In this document: positions 9,291 to 18,449 of the stretch, one piece after another
Layout: every line of letters begins with the position of its first letter
How positions within the stretch are numbered: the first letter of the stretch is position 1
DNA from: Bdellovibrio sp.
GTDB lineage: Bacteria > Bdellovibrionota > Bdellovibrionia > Bdellovibrionales > Bdellovibrionaceae
Length of the DNA stretch: 35,806 nucleotides
NCBI GenBank assembly: GCA_014376935.1
Contig: JACMQO010000126.1
Coordinates: 1 to 35,806, forward strand
Direction: 5' to 3'
The notes under the pieces: model-generated
Seen by the model: the letters and a program-made list of their open reading frames with translations, nothing else
Told to the model about the DNA's origin: nothing
Database searches by the model: none
Made by a program: the position numbers and the translations under genes

Positions 9291-11174
9291 TTAAAGCCTT
9301 GTCAAAGCCCCGGTCACTAAATTTTTATAGACCCAGGCTTTAACCCCCGCCCTTTGATCTAATTGCATCCGCTGAAGCTCGGGCTGAAATTGCTTTTTAT
9401 CAGCTTTGATTCCATCCATCAGCATTTGGATTAATTTTAAAGGCTTAGGTTGGGCCGCTTTAATTAAAGGTAAAGAAAGGGCTAAGCGCTGCTCGACCGG
9501 CGTAAAATCTGTACCGAACGGAAATGGTAAAAAAAGCTCTGCCGGGTACGAGTTTAAAAACCTTTTAATATTTTCTAAATAATTATTTCTGGCCCAAACC
9601 GGCACTTCATAAGTTTGTTTAATTTTACGTAATTTTTTTGCTTTTTTCACTAAGTCATCTTGAAACCTGGAATCAGCAATTTCGATCAATGCGCAAATAA
9701 CTTCTTCATCGGTTTTTCCGCGAAGACTGGCGATCCCGTATTCGGTCACAACCACATCGCGTAAATGTCTTGGAATCGTTAAGTGAGCAAAAGCCCAATC
9801 AATACTTGAAGTCGTTACCCCACGAGATGTGTGCGTGCTTCGAAGCATTAGAATAGATCTTGAATCCGGAAGTTCACGCGCCATCGCAACGAAGTTATAC
9901 TGCCCACCGACACCACTTACCACTTGCCCTGACGGCAATGTTTCAGAGGCGGCTCCGCCCAGTAAATCAACGCACATACAGGTATTAAAGAAACACGCTT
10001 TTTGCCTTTGTCGACGTAAAGCCTGTTCATGATTGTCATAAAGATCATTCACTTTAGAGACCCGGGTCATGCTAAACCCGGCCCGGTCCACTTCAGATAA
10101 ATTAAAAAGCCATTCGTACAATTTATTTGAACCTAAAAAAAAGGCACCGTGTAGGTAGCGTCTTAGTTTTTGATCCACATCAAAAATTTCACGTTTTAAA
10201 ATACCCGCTTTTCTTAAATGCATAAAAGCATCGGTGACAAGCTCACTGGTTCCGTACAAGCCCTTTTCAAACGTGTTTGTGAATAAATTTACTTTAGGCT
10301 TTACTTTTTCATTCCAAATTTTTTCGATCATATTTTTATACACATCATTTTTAGCATGGCGAAGCAAAGTGGCATGGACAATGGCGTCCGCTAACGAACC
10401 AATTCCAATTTGAATTGTGCCTTCATCTTGTAAAAACTGGCTGGCATGAATTCCTAGCATAAAATCAACGGTATCTAAAGGCGTCTGCGGAAGCGCAAAT
10501 AGCTTATGCTTAACCTGTTCTGAATTGACAATGGCATCAAAGAATTCGGGCCCGACTTCGGCGTCACCGCCCATAAAGGGAAGATCTGGATGAACAACTC
10601 CGATGATTAAAACTTTTTTCTGTGCATTATCGAATAGGTCAGCCACATCTAAGGTTAAATCGGGATTACAACTTAAACTGTAGGTGCTTTCACCGACAGG
10701 ATGCTTTTTTTCAGCAATCAATTGCACGATCACATCTAAATTTTCATCAAATAAATTCTGTGCAACATGGGTGTAGTTCAGCGACGTATAATTTCTTTGT
10801 GCTGATTCGACATTCATGTTTTGAGCCGCTTGCATATAAAACTCATGCACCGAAATATTGGACGGAATCTTTCTGTCTTTAGACTCTAATACATAATCAA
10901 GTTCAGGATAATCTTTTCCAAAGTGCCTTTCCGCATAGGGACCAATAAAGTTTTTTTCAAGTTCGACATGGGGATGAGGAACTTCTAAAGATAGGGCGGT
11001 TGAAATTTTAAGTTGAATCGAAGGGTCTTTTTTAGCCGTTTGGTAAATTAAATTTAAGAGCTGATTTGGTTTTCCGAGCCCTAATGGTGTGGCACAATGA
11101 ACATGCTTAGATGTGTTGGCAAAAATAAAGTTATTCGCATCTTCTAGGTTGGTGAAAAACTTGGTGCTTGGCAT
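9291..11174 (-). CDS. Acetyl-CoA hydrolase/transferase family protein (CoA-transferase)
   Basis: GIGSLADAIVHATLLRH, VVSGVGGQYNFVAMARELPDSRSILMLRST, VVTEYGIASLRGKTDEEV are characteristic of the family. Confidence 0.85.
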   Translation of the reverse strand: MPSTKFFTNLEDANNFIFANTSKHVHCATPLGLGKPNQLLNLIYQTAKKDPSIQLKISTALSLEVPHPHVELEKNFIGPYAERHFGKDYPELDYVLESKDRKIPSNISVHEFYMQAAQNMNVESAQRNYTSLNYTHVAQNLFDENLDVIVQLIAEKKHPVGESTYSLSCNPDLTLDVADLFDNAQKKVLIIGVVHPDLPFMGGDAEVGPEFFDAIVNSEQVKHKLFALPQTPLDTVDFMLGIHASQFLQDEGTIQIGIGSLADAIVHATLLRHAKNDVYKNMIEKIWNEKVKPKVNLFTNTFEKGLYGTSELVTDAFMHLRKAGILKREIFDVDQKLRRYLHGAFFLGSNKLYEWLFNLSEVDRAGFSMTRVSKVNDLYDNHEQALRRQRQKACFFNTCMCVDLLGGAASETLPSGQVVSGVGGQYNFVAMARELPDSRSILMLRSTHTSRGVTTSSIDWAFAHLTIPRHLRDVVVTEYGIASLRGKTDEEVICALIEIADSRFQDDLVKKAKKLRKIKQTYEVPVWARNNYLENIKRFLNSYPAELFLPFPFGTDFTPVEQRLALSLPLIKAAQPKPLKLIQMLMDGIKADKKQFQPELQRMQLDQRAGVKAWVYKNLVTGALTRL

Positions 11175-11202
11175 TTTAAAATGCTAGCACCACGAACCTA
11201 CA

Positions 11203-11682
11203 CTAACAAACAGAAAGAATTTCGTATTCGCGCTTTTGCCCCTGAGAATCAATAGTCGCGATTTCACCCGAGCGAAGTCCTAACAAGGCTTTACCGATGG
11301 GGCTGGCTGGCGTGATCACTTGAATTTTCTTATCTTCGTAATGAACAAAAAATCCTCCACCTTTCGGTAAAAATAGCAACCAACTGACCTTGCCGTTTGA
11401 TTCCACTTCAACGATGGCGGTCACCGCGACGGGGTCTTCTTCTTTAAAGTTTTTAGTTTGCTGAAATTTGCATATTGAAATGAGCTCTTCCACATCTTTA
11501 ACTCGCTGAGCCTGGGCACCGGCTAAATACGAGGCCTCAAGCGCTCGGGTGTCGTATTTATTTTCAGGTTTATTTTCTTCATTTGTCGCATCATCGTATG
11601 TGGCCAATGCAGCGTGTTTTAAGATGGCCAAATCTTTTTCGAGCTGTGCTTTTAATGTTAATAGAACGGAAGCTTTATCCAT
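11203..11682 (-). CDS. GreA/GreB-family transcription elongation factor-like protein
   Basis: Coiled-coil N-terminus and C-terminal ITPASPIGKALLGLRSGEIATI, resembling the GreA/B C-terminal domain. Confidence 0.75.
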   Translation of the reverse strand: MDKASVLLTLKAQLEKDLAILKHAALATYDDATNEENKPENKYDTRALEASYLAGAQAQRVKDVEELISICKFQQTKNFKEEDPVAVTAIVEVESNGKVSWLLFLPKGGGFFVHYEDKKIQVITPASPIGKALLGLRSGEIATIDSQGQKREYEILSVC

Positions 11683-11706
11683 AGAAGAACCTTTTTTTTT
11701 AAATTA

Positions 11707-13926
11707 TTATTTAAGCTGCTTTATTTTCTGACTATCACCGGCAAGCCATAAAATATCCATTGGCTCGAGCCGAAGCATCGATTCAGGATTTAAAATACGC
11801 TCTCCCGCCCGCTCAAGCCCCACAACGATCGCGCCGGCGGCCTCACGCAACCCTGAATCGCGAATTGTTTTATGTACGAACGGCATACCCTCTAAAATCT
11901 CGACGTGATGAAGACCGTAGTTTTCAATTTTTCCTGTTTCTTGTAAAACTTCCGTTTTAATAAATTCAGCAAAGCTTAAAATCTCGTGTTCGGTTCCGAT
12001 GACTCCGATGCGATCATTTGGAAAAAGTCGGTCTTTGCGCCCGGGGGCCGTAATAAATAGTTTTCCACGCTCGATCAATGCAACCGTGACTCCAAAACTT
12101 TCGCGCACTTTCAAATCTTGTAACCGCGTACCGGCAATTTTGGATTCAGGGGGAACAACAAAATAAGAAATGCGCGCATCCCATGGAGCTAAGGGGATCT
12201 GGGCCCCGACAGATTCGTTTTGATTTTCTCGTTCAGATAAGTTGGTTAAAAAATGTTTTTCAAACCAGAAATAAATTCCACGTAAGTATCTTGAAAACAA
12301 AAGTAAGAACGCAATCGCTAAAACTAAAGTAATTCCTGCGGCCAGCGGCAACGTAATAAATTTTTCGGTTAAAAAACCAAATAAAATAATTCCGGCTAAA
12401 ACGCGTAATACCTCAAGAGCCAGCAAAGCCGTTCTAAATTCGGCCACCAGCCATAGTTTTTTAATTTCTTCTTTATTTGACCTTTTCAATAATAGCGCCC
12501 AGAAAAATGGAGCCGTACAAATTAAAGTCACACACAGGTTTATCGTATTCAGCCAGAAGACTTCACCGACATAGGGAGCTAATACTTTTGGTAAATACTT
12601 GGCCGTGATCGAAAAAATTCCGACGATCATAACAATATTTGTGATGATTCGACTTAAATAATACCATAAGGCAATCTTCCACTCGCCACGCCCAGATACT
12701 TTTTCAGTCGAGTCACTGTATTTTTTAAGAGAGGTTCGCAATTTTGCTGGCAATTGTTTTTCAATCCACAGATACACTGAGTCTGACGATTTAATTAGAT
12801 AGGGTGTGGTAAAAGTCGTTACGACCGAAACACCAACCGCAATCGGGTACAAGAAATCGCTTGTGACTTTTAATGTTAAGCCTAAGGTTGCGATGATAAA
12901 CGAGAACTCTCCGATCTGGGCTAAGCTCATACCAGCCTGCGTGGCATGGCGTAAACTTTTTCCAGAAATCAACGCGCCAACAAACGTTGTAAAAAACTTT
13001 CCGAAAATTGTAATAGCCGTCAAAATGGCGATTGGCCCGGCGTACTCGAGTAAGATTTTCGGATCAATTAGCATTCCGACCGAAACGAAAAAGACGGCGG
13101 CAAATAGATCTTTCACCGGGGTAATCAGATGCTCGACCTTTTCGGCTTCAGTCGTTTCGGCAAATATGGATCCCATAATAAATGCGCCCAAGGCTGGTGA
13201 AAAACCGGCATTGGTTGAAAGCACAACCATCATGAAACAAAATCCAACACCGACTACTAAAAGCATTTCGTCACTGGCATGCTTTCGAATGGATTTAAGA
13301 AGCGATGGTAAAAGAAAAATTCCGCCCAAAAACCAAAGTAAAATAAAGAAACCTAATTTTCCGGCAGAGATCAGGAGCTCAGAACCGTTAAACTGATTCG
13401 TCACCGCCACGGTTGATAATAAAACTAAAAGTAGAATGGCGGCTAAATCCTCAACGATCAAAATACCGAATACAAAACTAACAAAGCCGCTGCCTTTAAC
13501 GCCGGCCTCTTCAAAAGCGCGGATGATAATTGTCGTTGAAGAGATCGCTAAAATTCCACCTAAGAAAAGGCTATCCATTGTCGACCAACCAAAAAACTGA
13601 CCGGTCGCAAATCCCAACAGAGTCATCCCGATCACTTCAACAAAAGCCGTCACCGAAGCTGAGCCCCCGACTTTAATTAATTTTTTAAAACTAAACTCAA
13701 GCCCTAACGAGAACAATAAAAAGATGACCCCAATTTCGGCCCAGATTTGAATATTCGGAAGATCTGTGACCGTTGGAACTAAATTGACATTGGGACCAAC
13801 CAAAAGGCCCGCGACGATATAACCTAAAACAACGGGTTGGCCGATTTTACGACAAAGAATCGTCACGAAAGCCGCCGTCATAAGGATAATGGCTAAGTCT
13901 TGAATAAGCGCAGGAAGATGGGTCAT
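11707..13926 (-). CDS. Kef-type (CPA2) monovalent cation:proton antiporter with C-terminal TrkA-C/RCK domains
   Basis: Multi-TM protein with GQPVVLGYIVAGLLVGPN, LFLLFSLGLEFS, FSPALGAFIMGSIFAET, then regulatory repeats SKIAGTRLQDLKVRESFGVTVALIERG. Confidence 0.88.
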   Translation of the reverse strand: MTHLPALIQDLAIILMTAAFVTILCRKIGQPVVLGYIVAGLLVGPNVNLVPTVTDLPNIQIWAEIGVIFLLFSLGLEFSFKKLIKVGGSASVTAFVEVIGMTLLGFATGQFFGWSTMDSLFLGGILAISSTTIIIRAFEEAGVKGSGFVSFVFGILIVEDLAAILLLVLLSTVAVTNQFNGSELLISAGKLGFFILLWFLGGIFLLPSLLKSIRKHASDEMLLVVGVGFCFMMVVLSTNAGFSPALGAFIMGSIFAETTEAEKVEHLITPVKDLFAAVFFVSVGMLIDPKILLEYAGPIAILTAITIFGKFFTTFVGALISGKSLRHATQAGMSLAQIGEFSFIIATLGLTLKVTSDFLYPIAVGVSVVTTFTTPYLIKSSDSVYLWIEKQLPAKLRTSLKKYSDSTEKVSGRGEWKIALWYYLSRIITNIVMIVGIFSITAKYLPKVLAPYVGEVFWLNTINLCVTLICTAPFFWALLLKRSNKEEIKKLWLVAEFRTALLALEVLRVLAGIILFGFLTEKFITLPLAAGITLVLAIAFLLLFSRYLRGIYFWFEKHFLTNLSERENQNESVGAQIPLAPWDARISYFVVPPESKIAGTRLQDLKVRESFGVTVALIERGKLFITAPGRKDRLFPNDRIGVIGTEHEILSFAEFIKTEVLQETGKIENYGLHHVEILEGMPFVHKTIRDSGLREAAGAIVVGLERAGERILNPESMLRLEPMDILWLAGDSQKIKQLK

Positions 13927-14097
13927 GCCCTATCGTATGTATAAAAAAAATTTTGAGCAATCATTCATGTCGTCAGTCTATATTTACATATAATATACAT
14001 ATTTTATTTGACGCCCGTCAAGCCCCTTTGAATACTTATAGAAAGTCATTTTTAAAAAAGCGTTAACCTGACTGATAACAAAATAGAGAGGTCCATC

Positions 14098-14475
14098 ATG
14101 AACATAGAGAAAATCCAACAAAAGATCGTGCGGTCAGATATGTACGCCTTAAAAAATGTTGAAATATTATCGATTGATGAAATGAGTTTACCCAAAACGG
14201 CCCGACTTCACGTGAAAGCGTTAGGAAATTCGATGGTCGGCGCCGGTATTTTTGCAAACGATTTACTTATTATTGATCGATCGCTGGAAGCCGAAGATGG
14301 ACACGTGGTTTTAGCGTTAGTTTACGGGCAATTTACTTTGAAGCGATTGCAGTTAACAAACGGGAAAATTTTTTTACTTCCTGAAAATAATGAATACAAA
14401 TCATTTGCTATAACTTCTGATTGTGATTTTAAAGTTGTCGGAGTCTTAATATTTAATATACACAAGCACATTTAA
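14098..14475 (+). CDS. S24/LexA-like peptidase-fold protein, UmuD-like
   Basis: HVKALGNSMVGAGIFANDLLIIDRSLEAEDGHVVLALVYGQFTLKRLQ: Ser in GxSM and Lys in FTLKRL as in UmuD. Confidence 0.8.
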   Translation: MNIEKIQQKIVRSDMYALKNVEILSIDEMSLPKTARLHVKALGNSMVGAGIFANDLLIIDRSLEAEDGHVVLALVYGQFTLKRLQLTNGKIFLLPENNEYKSFAITSDCDFKVVGVLIFNIHKHI

Positions 14476-14751
14476 TTATTGGAATTGTTTATTTAATTTG
14501 GTCCATTCGCCTTGAGTTAAAAAAGTCAGGGATTCTGAATTAGGATCGAAGGCCAATACAATTTCTTTTTTCTGAATTCTAATTTTTAAATTTTTAATTT
14601 TTTGTTCAAGCGACAATTCGGTATTTCCGTAGTCAGTTCCTTCGCGAAGCACAAAAGACTCGAGAACATTTTGCAGCGCTTCAGGACTAAGCGCTTCGGG
14701 GGCAACTAAAATAGGTGGAATGACTTCTGGTTTTTGTGAATCCATAACCAC
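14476..14751 (-). CDS. YheU family (UPF0270) protein
   Basis: [49 protein letters not shown] closely matches E. coli YheU ([32 protein letters not shown]). Confidence 0.88.
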   Translation of the reverse strand: [91 protein letters not shown]

Positions 14752-14780
14752 ATCATGCTGTTTCTGCTAGCCCGTTTCAA

Positions 14781-16043
14781 CTAAGAAATAGGTTTTACTT
14801 TTGTGACCTTATGCATTTGAAATAAATTTTGTAGTAGCGCAAAGATTTCATTTGTTTTCGAAGCTTTTTCTAAAATACTTTTTACTGAAAAAGATGTTCC
14901 TGAATTTATGATTTCAACCATGTGCCGATTTATTTTTGTATCTGCAAGGTAAAAGAGGTCTCCGTGTGCTGCTAAACACAGTGTTTTATCGTTTAGCTTG
15001 GCCCAATGAATTGGATTTTTTAAATGCCCTTGCAGCCAATCCCTTTTTAGAAGTATTAAGTTACGGTTCGCCTTGATCGCGCTTTTAAAACCATTTTTCG
15101 AATTAGTTTTAAGCCACTGTTTCATAAATAAATCATTGAGTTCATTTTTTGAAATAGCACTGATTTGACTGACAGAGGCCGTCATCAAATCCGGTATTTT
15201 AGAAATGAAACCATTTTTTTTAACAGGAGTCTGAAATGAAATGAATTTTTCTAACCCTGCCTGACCTAATTTAGAAACCAAAAGTGTTTGCAACGTTTCA
15301 ATCACGATTTCAGAGAAAGGTTGATCGACCCAGACGCCCAAACTCCATGTGGCACTAAATGATCCATCAGATTCAGCAATATGCCACGAGTGCGACGGCC
15401 AATAAGTTAAATCTCCAACCGCCACATCCATGACCGACGACGCTTTAAGGTGCGGCTTATAATCAAAAGCCAACTCAAGATCTGGATGTTTTTTCACGTA
15501 GCTAGTATCCCACAACCGAAATTTTTTATGACCTACAACCGGGATACTGAAAACACCGCACCCATCAACGTGAACTCCGAATGGCGTTTTTTTGTAATTA
15601 CCTAAATACAAACCAATTTCAGCCTGACGATTTGGAAAGCCAACCTGACGATAAAGCCCATTCATAAAATCGCCCAACACATTCCATTGGTCGGCACTGA
15701 CCTGAATAAGCTCATCACAAACCAAGCAGTAATCTGGAAAAAGTTTTTCCATCCGCTGGTGATAACCCAGCAAAGATTTATCCTTTTTAACGGGTAAGGC
15801 CTGCAAGACTTCACTTTGATATTGTGATTCACCATCAATATAAAATTTTAAGCCGACGGCCGTTTTCGTTTTTCGGCAATGATCGCTGTACTGCACCAAC
15901 CAGTTAAAAACTTGATCGGCATCAATTTTAAAAAGATCAGACTTTGCTTGCAAGTAAACGACTGGTTTTTTTTGCCAAACCGTTTTTGCAAACTGACTCC
16001 AGAACGCACTATTAAGTGTTATGTTACGGTGATTTTTAATCAC
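14781..16043 (-). CDS. JmjC/cupin-4-like 2-oxoglutarate/Fe(II) oxygenase candidate
   Basis: TPFGVHVDGCGVFSIPVVGHKKFRLWD...DLTYWPSHSWHIAES: HxD...H facial triad in a cupin-4-like context. GTG start directly after the upstream stop codon (TAAGTG). Confidence 0.7.
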   Translation of the reverse strand: MIKNHRNITLNSAFWSQFAKTVWQKKPVVYLQAKSDLFKIDADQVFNWLVQYSDHCRKTKTAVGLKFYIDGESQYQSEVLQALPVKKDKSLLGYHQRMEKLFPDYCLVCDELIQVSADQWNVLGDFMNGLYRQVGFPNRQAEIGLYLGNYKKTPFGVHVDGCGVFSIPVVGHKKFRLWDTSYVKKHPDLELAFDYKPHLKASSVMDVAVGDLTYWPSHSWHIAESDGSFSATWSLGVWVDQPFSEIVIETLQTLLVSKLGQAGLEKFISFQTPVKKNGFISKIPDLMTASVSQISAISKNELNDLFMKQWLKTNSKNGFKSAIKANRNLILLKRDWLQGHLKNPIHWAKLNDKTLCLAAHGDLFYLADTKINRHMVEIINSGTSFSVKSILEKASKTNEIFALLQNLFQMHKVTKVKPIS

Positions 16044-16511
16044 TTAGTGATGACCACGTAATCGAATCGTAAGCCCTTTTAGAAAGTAGCGAAGCACCTG
16101 ATCGCCACACTCGCGGTAGTTTGAGTGCCCTTGGCGACGTAAAAAGGCCGTGAGTTCATGCTTACCTATTTTAAAGCCCGCTTTATCAAATATTTCATGC
16201 ATGTCGTCCTCTTTTAATTCAAAGGCTACGCGCAATTTTTTTAATATCGTATTATTTGAAATTGGAAAATCAAAAGGAACCGGCGGACGATCTTTGTCTT
16301 TACCGCGCTTCAGATAAATAAGACCATCTAAGAAATGAGCCATCGTTTTATCATCACAGTTTAAATATTGAGGATCTTCATCTTTGAGAAGAAAATCTTG
16401 AACGTCTTTTAAAGTAATTTCTAAATCAGCTAATTTAAAAATTTCGACAATTTTTTTATCGCTGATATTAAGCATGTAGCGAACACTACGAATCACGTCA
16501 TTATTTATCAT
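16044..16511 (-). CDS. DUF1456 (YehS-like) protein
   Basis: Two repeats, MINNDVIRSVRYMLNISDKKIVEIFKLA... and ISNNTILKKLRVAFELKEDDMHEIFDKAGFKIGKHELTAFLRRQGHSNYRECGDQVLRYFLKGL, typical of DUF1456. Confidence 0.88.
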   Translation of the reverse strand: MINNDVIRSVRYMLNISDKKIVEIFKLADLEITLKDVQDFLLKDEDPQYLNCDDKTMAHFLDGLIYLKRGKDKDRPPVPFDFPISNNTILKKLRVAFELKEDDMHEIFDKAGFKIGKHELTAFLRRQGHSNYRECGDQVLRYFLKGLTIRLRGHH

Positions 16512-16559
16512 GACGCATATGAACCCATTCTACCTATTGAATCAAGAATTTAGTGGCGG

Positions 16560-17460
16560 CTAGGATTTCAACTCAACGCAATTTCGGTCTATGATTGCAC
16601 TGACCGTTTGCAAATTTAAGGGTTTCGTTAAGTAGTCTACCATTCCCGCTTGTAAGCATTTTTATTTCTCGCCTGGAAGAGCACTAGCCGTCATCGCAAC
16701 GATGGGCGCAACTTTACACCTATCTGTTCGAGCTCTAATTTTGCGGGTAGCTTCGTAGCCATCCATTTCGGGCATTTGACCATCTAAAAATATAAGATCA
16801 AATGGCTTTGAAGCCGAATTCAATTCCTTAAGAACTTCAAATCCATTTTCAACCACACTAGCGTCGTGCCCCAGTTTTTCAAAAATATTTTTTATAATCA
16901 TTTGATTAATTTGGTTATCTTTGTCGACTAAAACATTCAAAGTCCTATTTTTTTGCAAAACGGGTCCTGCCGCCATAGAAGAACTAGAAACAATGGAATC
17001 AAGTTCTAATTTAACCGTAAACCGAAAAACAGAGCCGTCACCCAGATGACTAATTACCCCGTCAGGGCTTTTTCCTAATAAGCATTTCGGTTTTTTGATA
17101 AAATTGAAATGCTAATGCCGGGACGTTCTTGTAAAGGAACTGCTAAATTGGCGACAAGATTTTTAGCGCACTTCCAACTTAAGTGACTTCCTAAAACGCC
17201 AATGACCTTTCCTTTGCAGTCATGAAGAGGATCAGCGATATCGACAAAACGTTTTGGCCTTCTAGAGTGCGGCCGCACTGGCTAGTACTTTACTCTTGCT
17301 GTCGACAATTTCAATCCAAGCAAATTCGAGAAATATGATTAACCGCAATCCAAGTCAAAAGGAGAGTAAGGGTAAACACACTAAGTGCCGTCGTCATCTG
17401 AGATCGATAGACTATGTCAGCATTTAATTTTTTGAATAAATTTTTAATGGCGTGCACGGG
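16560..17460 (-). pseudogene. Hybrid sensor histidine kinase remnant (N-terminal TM, Cache-like sensor, HATPase end, receiver domain)
   Basis: Collinear minus-strand islands in different frames: TALSVFTLTLLLTWIAVN; EFAWIEIVDSKSKVLAS; RFVDIADPLHDCKGKVIGVLGSHLSW; GVISHLGDGSVFRFTVKLEL; then receiver NVLVDKDNQINQMIIKNIFEKLGHDASVVENGFEVL...LIFLDGQMPEMDGYEATRKIR...IVAMTASALPGEK-stop-KCLQAGMVDYLTKPL. Confidence 0.85.
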
Positions 17461-17536
17461 GTTATCATGACAGACTACAACTAAAGCAGACAACGTAAGT
17501 TCGTTTAATCTAAACGAGAGTCGTGTCTGAATTCTT

Positions 17537-17902
17537 TTGATTCTAAAAGGAAACTTTATGGCGTTAGACAAGACGGCTTTAGATTCGATACGAGAGATCG
17601 ACCCGGATGGCATCTTAGGCCTTATCAAAGATGTTATTAAAGTTTTTATTGATTCTATGCCGACGGAATTAACCGAATTAGAAACTCATCACATGGCCAA
17701 CCTACCCTTAGAAATGGCTCAAACGGCTCATCGATTTAAGTCGTCGTGCCAAACCGTTGGAGCCACAGACATGACTCTGCTTCTAAGAGAAATTGAAACG
17801 AAAAAAAATGAACTGACATTCGATCAAAGAGAAAATATTTTAGTTCAAATTAAGGCTTTAGCAAAAACTGTGGAAAGCGAACTTCACGAACTAATTAGCT
17901 AA
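17537..17902 (+). CDS. Stand-alone histidine phosphotransfer (Hpt) domain protein
   Basis: TAHRFKSSCQTVGATDMTLLLREIE: phosphoacceptor His followed by FKSS, within a helical-bundle-like 121-aa protein. Confidence 0.82.
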   Translation: MILKGNFMALDKTALDSIREIDPDGILGLIKDVIKVFIDSMPTELTELETHHMANLPLEMAQTAHRFKSSCQTVGATDMTLLLREIETKKNELTFDQRENILVQIKALAKTVESELHELIS

Positions 17903-18049
17903 TTTTTTTCATCTGAGGACGAAATGAGAATCATCCATTAGAGTTGCCCGCATGCTAAGCTAAAGCGCGCTGCGCATTGGATTTACCTTGTTGATCTAAC
18001 TAGGAATCGCTAAAAAACAGTCTTTACAACCAGACCACAAAGGATATTT

Positions 18050-18421
18050 ATGAAATTCTTAATCTTAACTGTCGTTAGTTTTTTAAGTTCGAATTCAGCT
18101 ATGTCCGCAGAAACAAACTGCGTTCTTGAAGAAACACTTCACGGAGAAATTTCAGCGCAGTCTTTAGCTTTGCCCGAATCAACAGATCCCCACGGCGCAA
18201 TCAGTAACTTCACTTTAATAAAGCACCCCGACTACGAAGGCTTTGTCGCACTTTCTAATGGCTTCACCGTGATCAATTTAGTCAATTCAACAACAGGGAT
18301 TGGAACATCAACTCAAAGTAAATCAGCAACAGATAATTTTGTGCGTCTTCAGTTGGTCGTCGGCGTGAACGATGGGTCCATAGATACCATCGTCATTCAA
18401 TGTGGAGAACCTACGAAGTAG
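18050..18421 (+). CDS. Small secreted protein of unknown function
   Basis: Signal peptide MKFLILTVVSFLSSNSAMSA; RBS AAAGGA upstream. Confidence 0.6.
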   Translation: MKFLILTVVSFLSSNSAMSAETNCVLEETLHGEISAQSLALPESTDPHGAISNFTLIKHPDYEGFVALSNGFTVINLVNSTTGIGTSTQSKSATDNFVRLQLVVGVNDGSIDTIVIQCGEPTK

Positions 18422-18434
18422 GTTCTTTCTTTTT
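18406..18434 (+). terminator. Rho-independent terminator overlapping the stop codon
   Basis: AGAACCTAC-GAA-GTAGGTTCT perfect 9-bp stem followed by TTCTTTTT. Confidence 0.8.
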
Positions 18435-18449
18435 ATTATTTCAAAGAAG

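Noticed and set aside
11691-11700. Nine-T homopolymer as a possible phase-variable tract
   Set aside because: It lies in the short spacer between the Kef and Gre genes, next to the RBS and outside coding sequence. Such runs are unremarkable in this AT-rich genome without evidence of length variation.
12806-13396. 196-aa plus-strand ORF
   Set aside because: Antisense to the well-supported Kef-type antiporter; no recognisable domain and composition typical of a shadow ORF.
13974-14097. Possible LexA box upstream of the UmuD-like gene (GTTAACCTGACTGATAAC and AT-rich near-palindromes)
   Set aside because: Does not match the TTAC-N3-GTAA type motif I associate with Bdellovibrio LexA or the E. 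coli SOS box; too weak to call.
17255-17310. Cluster of XbaI (TCTAGA), NotI (GCGGCCGC) and SalI (GTCGAC) sites resembling a cloning polylinker
   Set aside because: The sequence reads through as part of the decayed Cache-like sensor (IVDSKSKVLASAAAL...), so it is explained by the native gene remnant. Coincidence is more likely than vector contamination.
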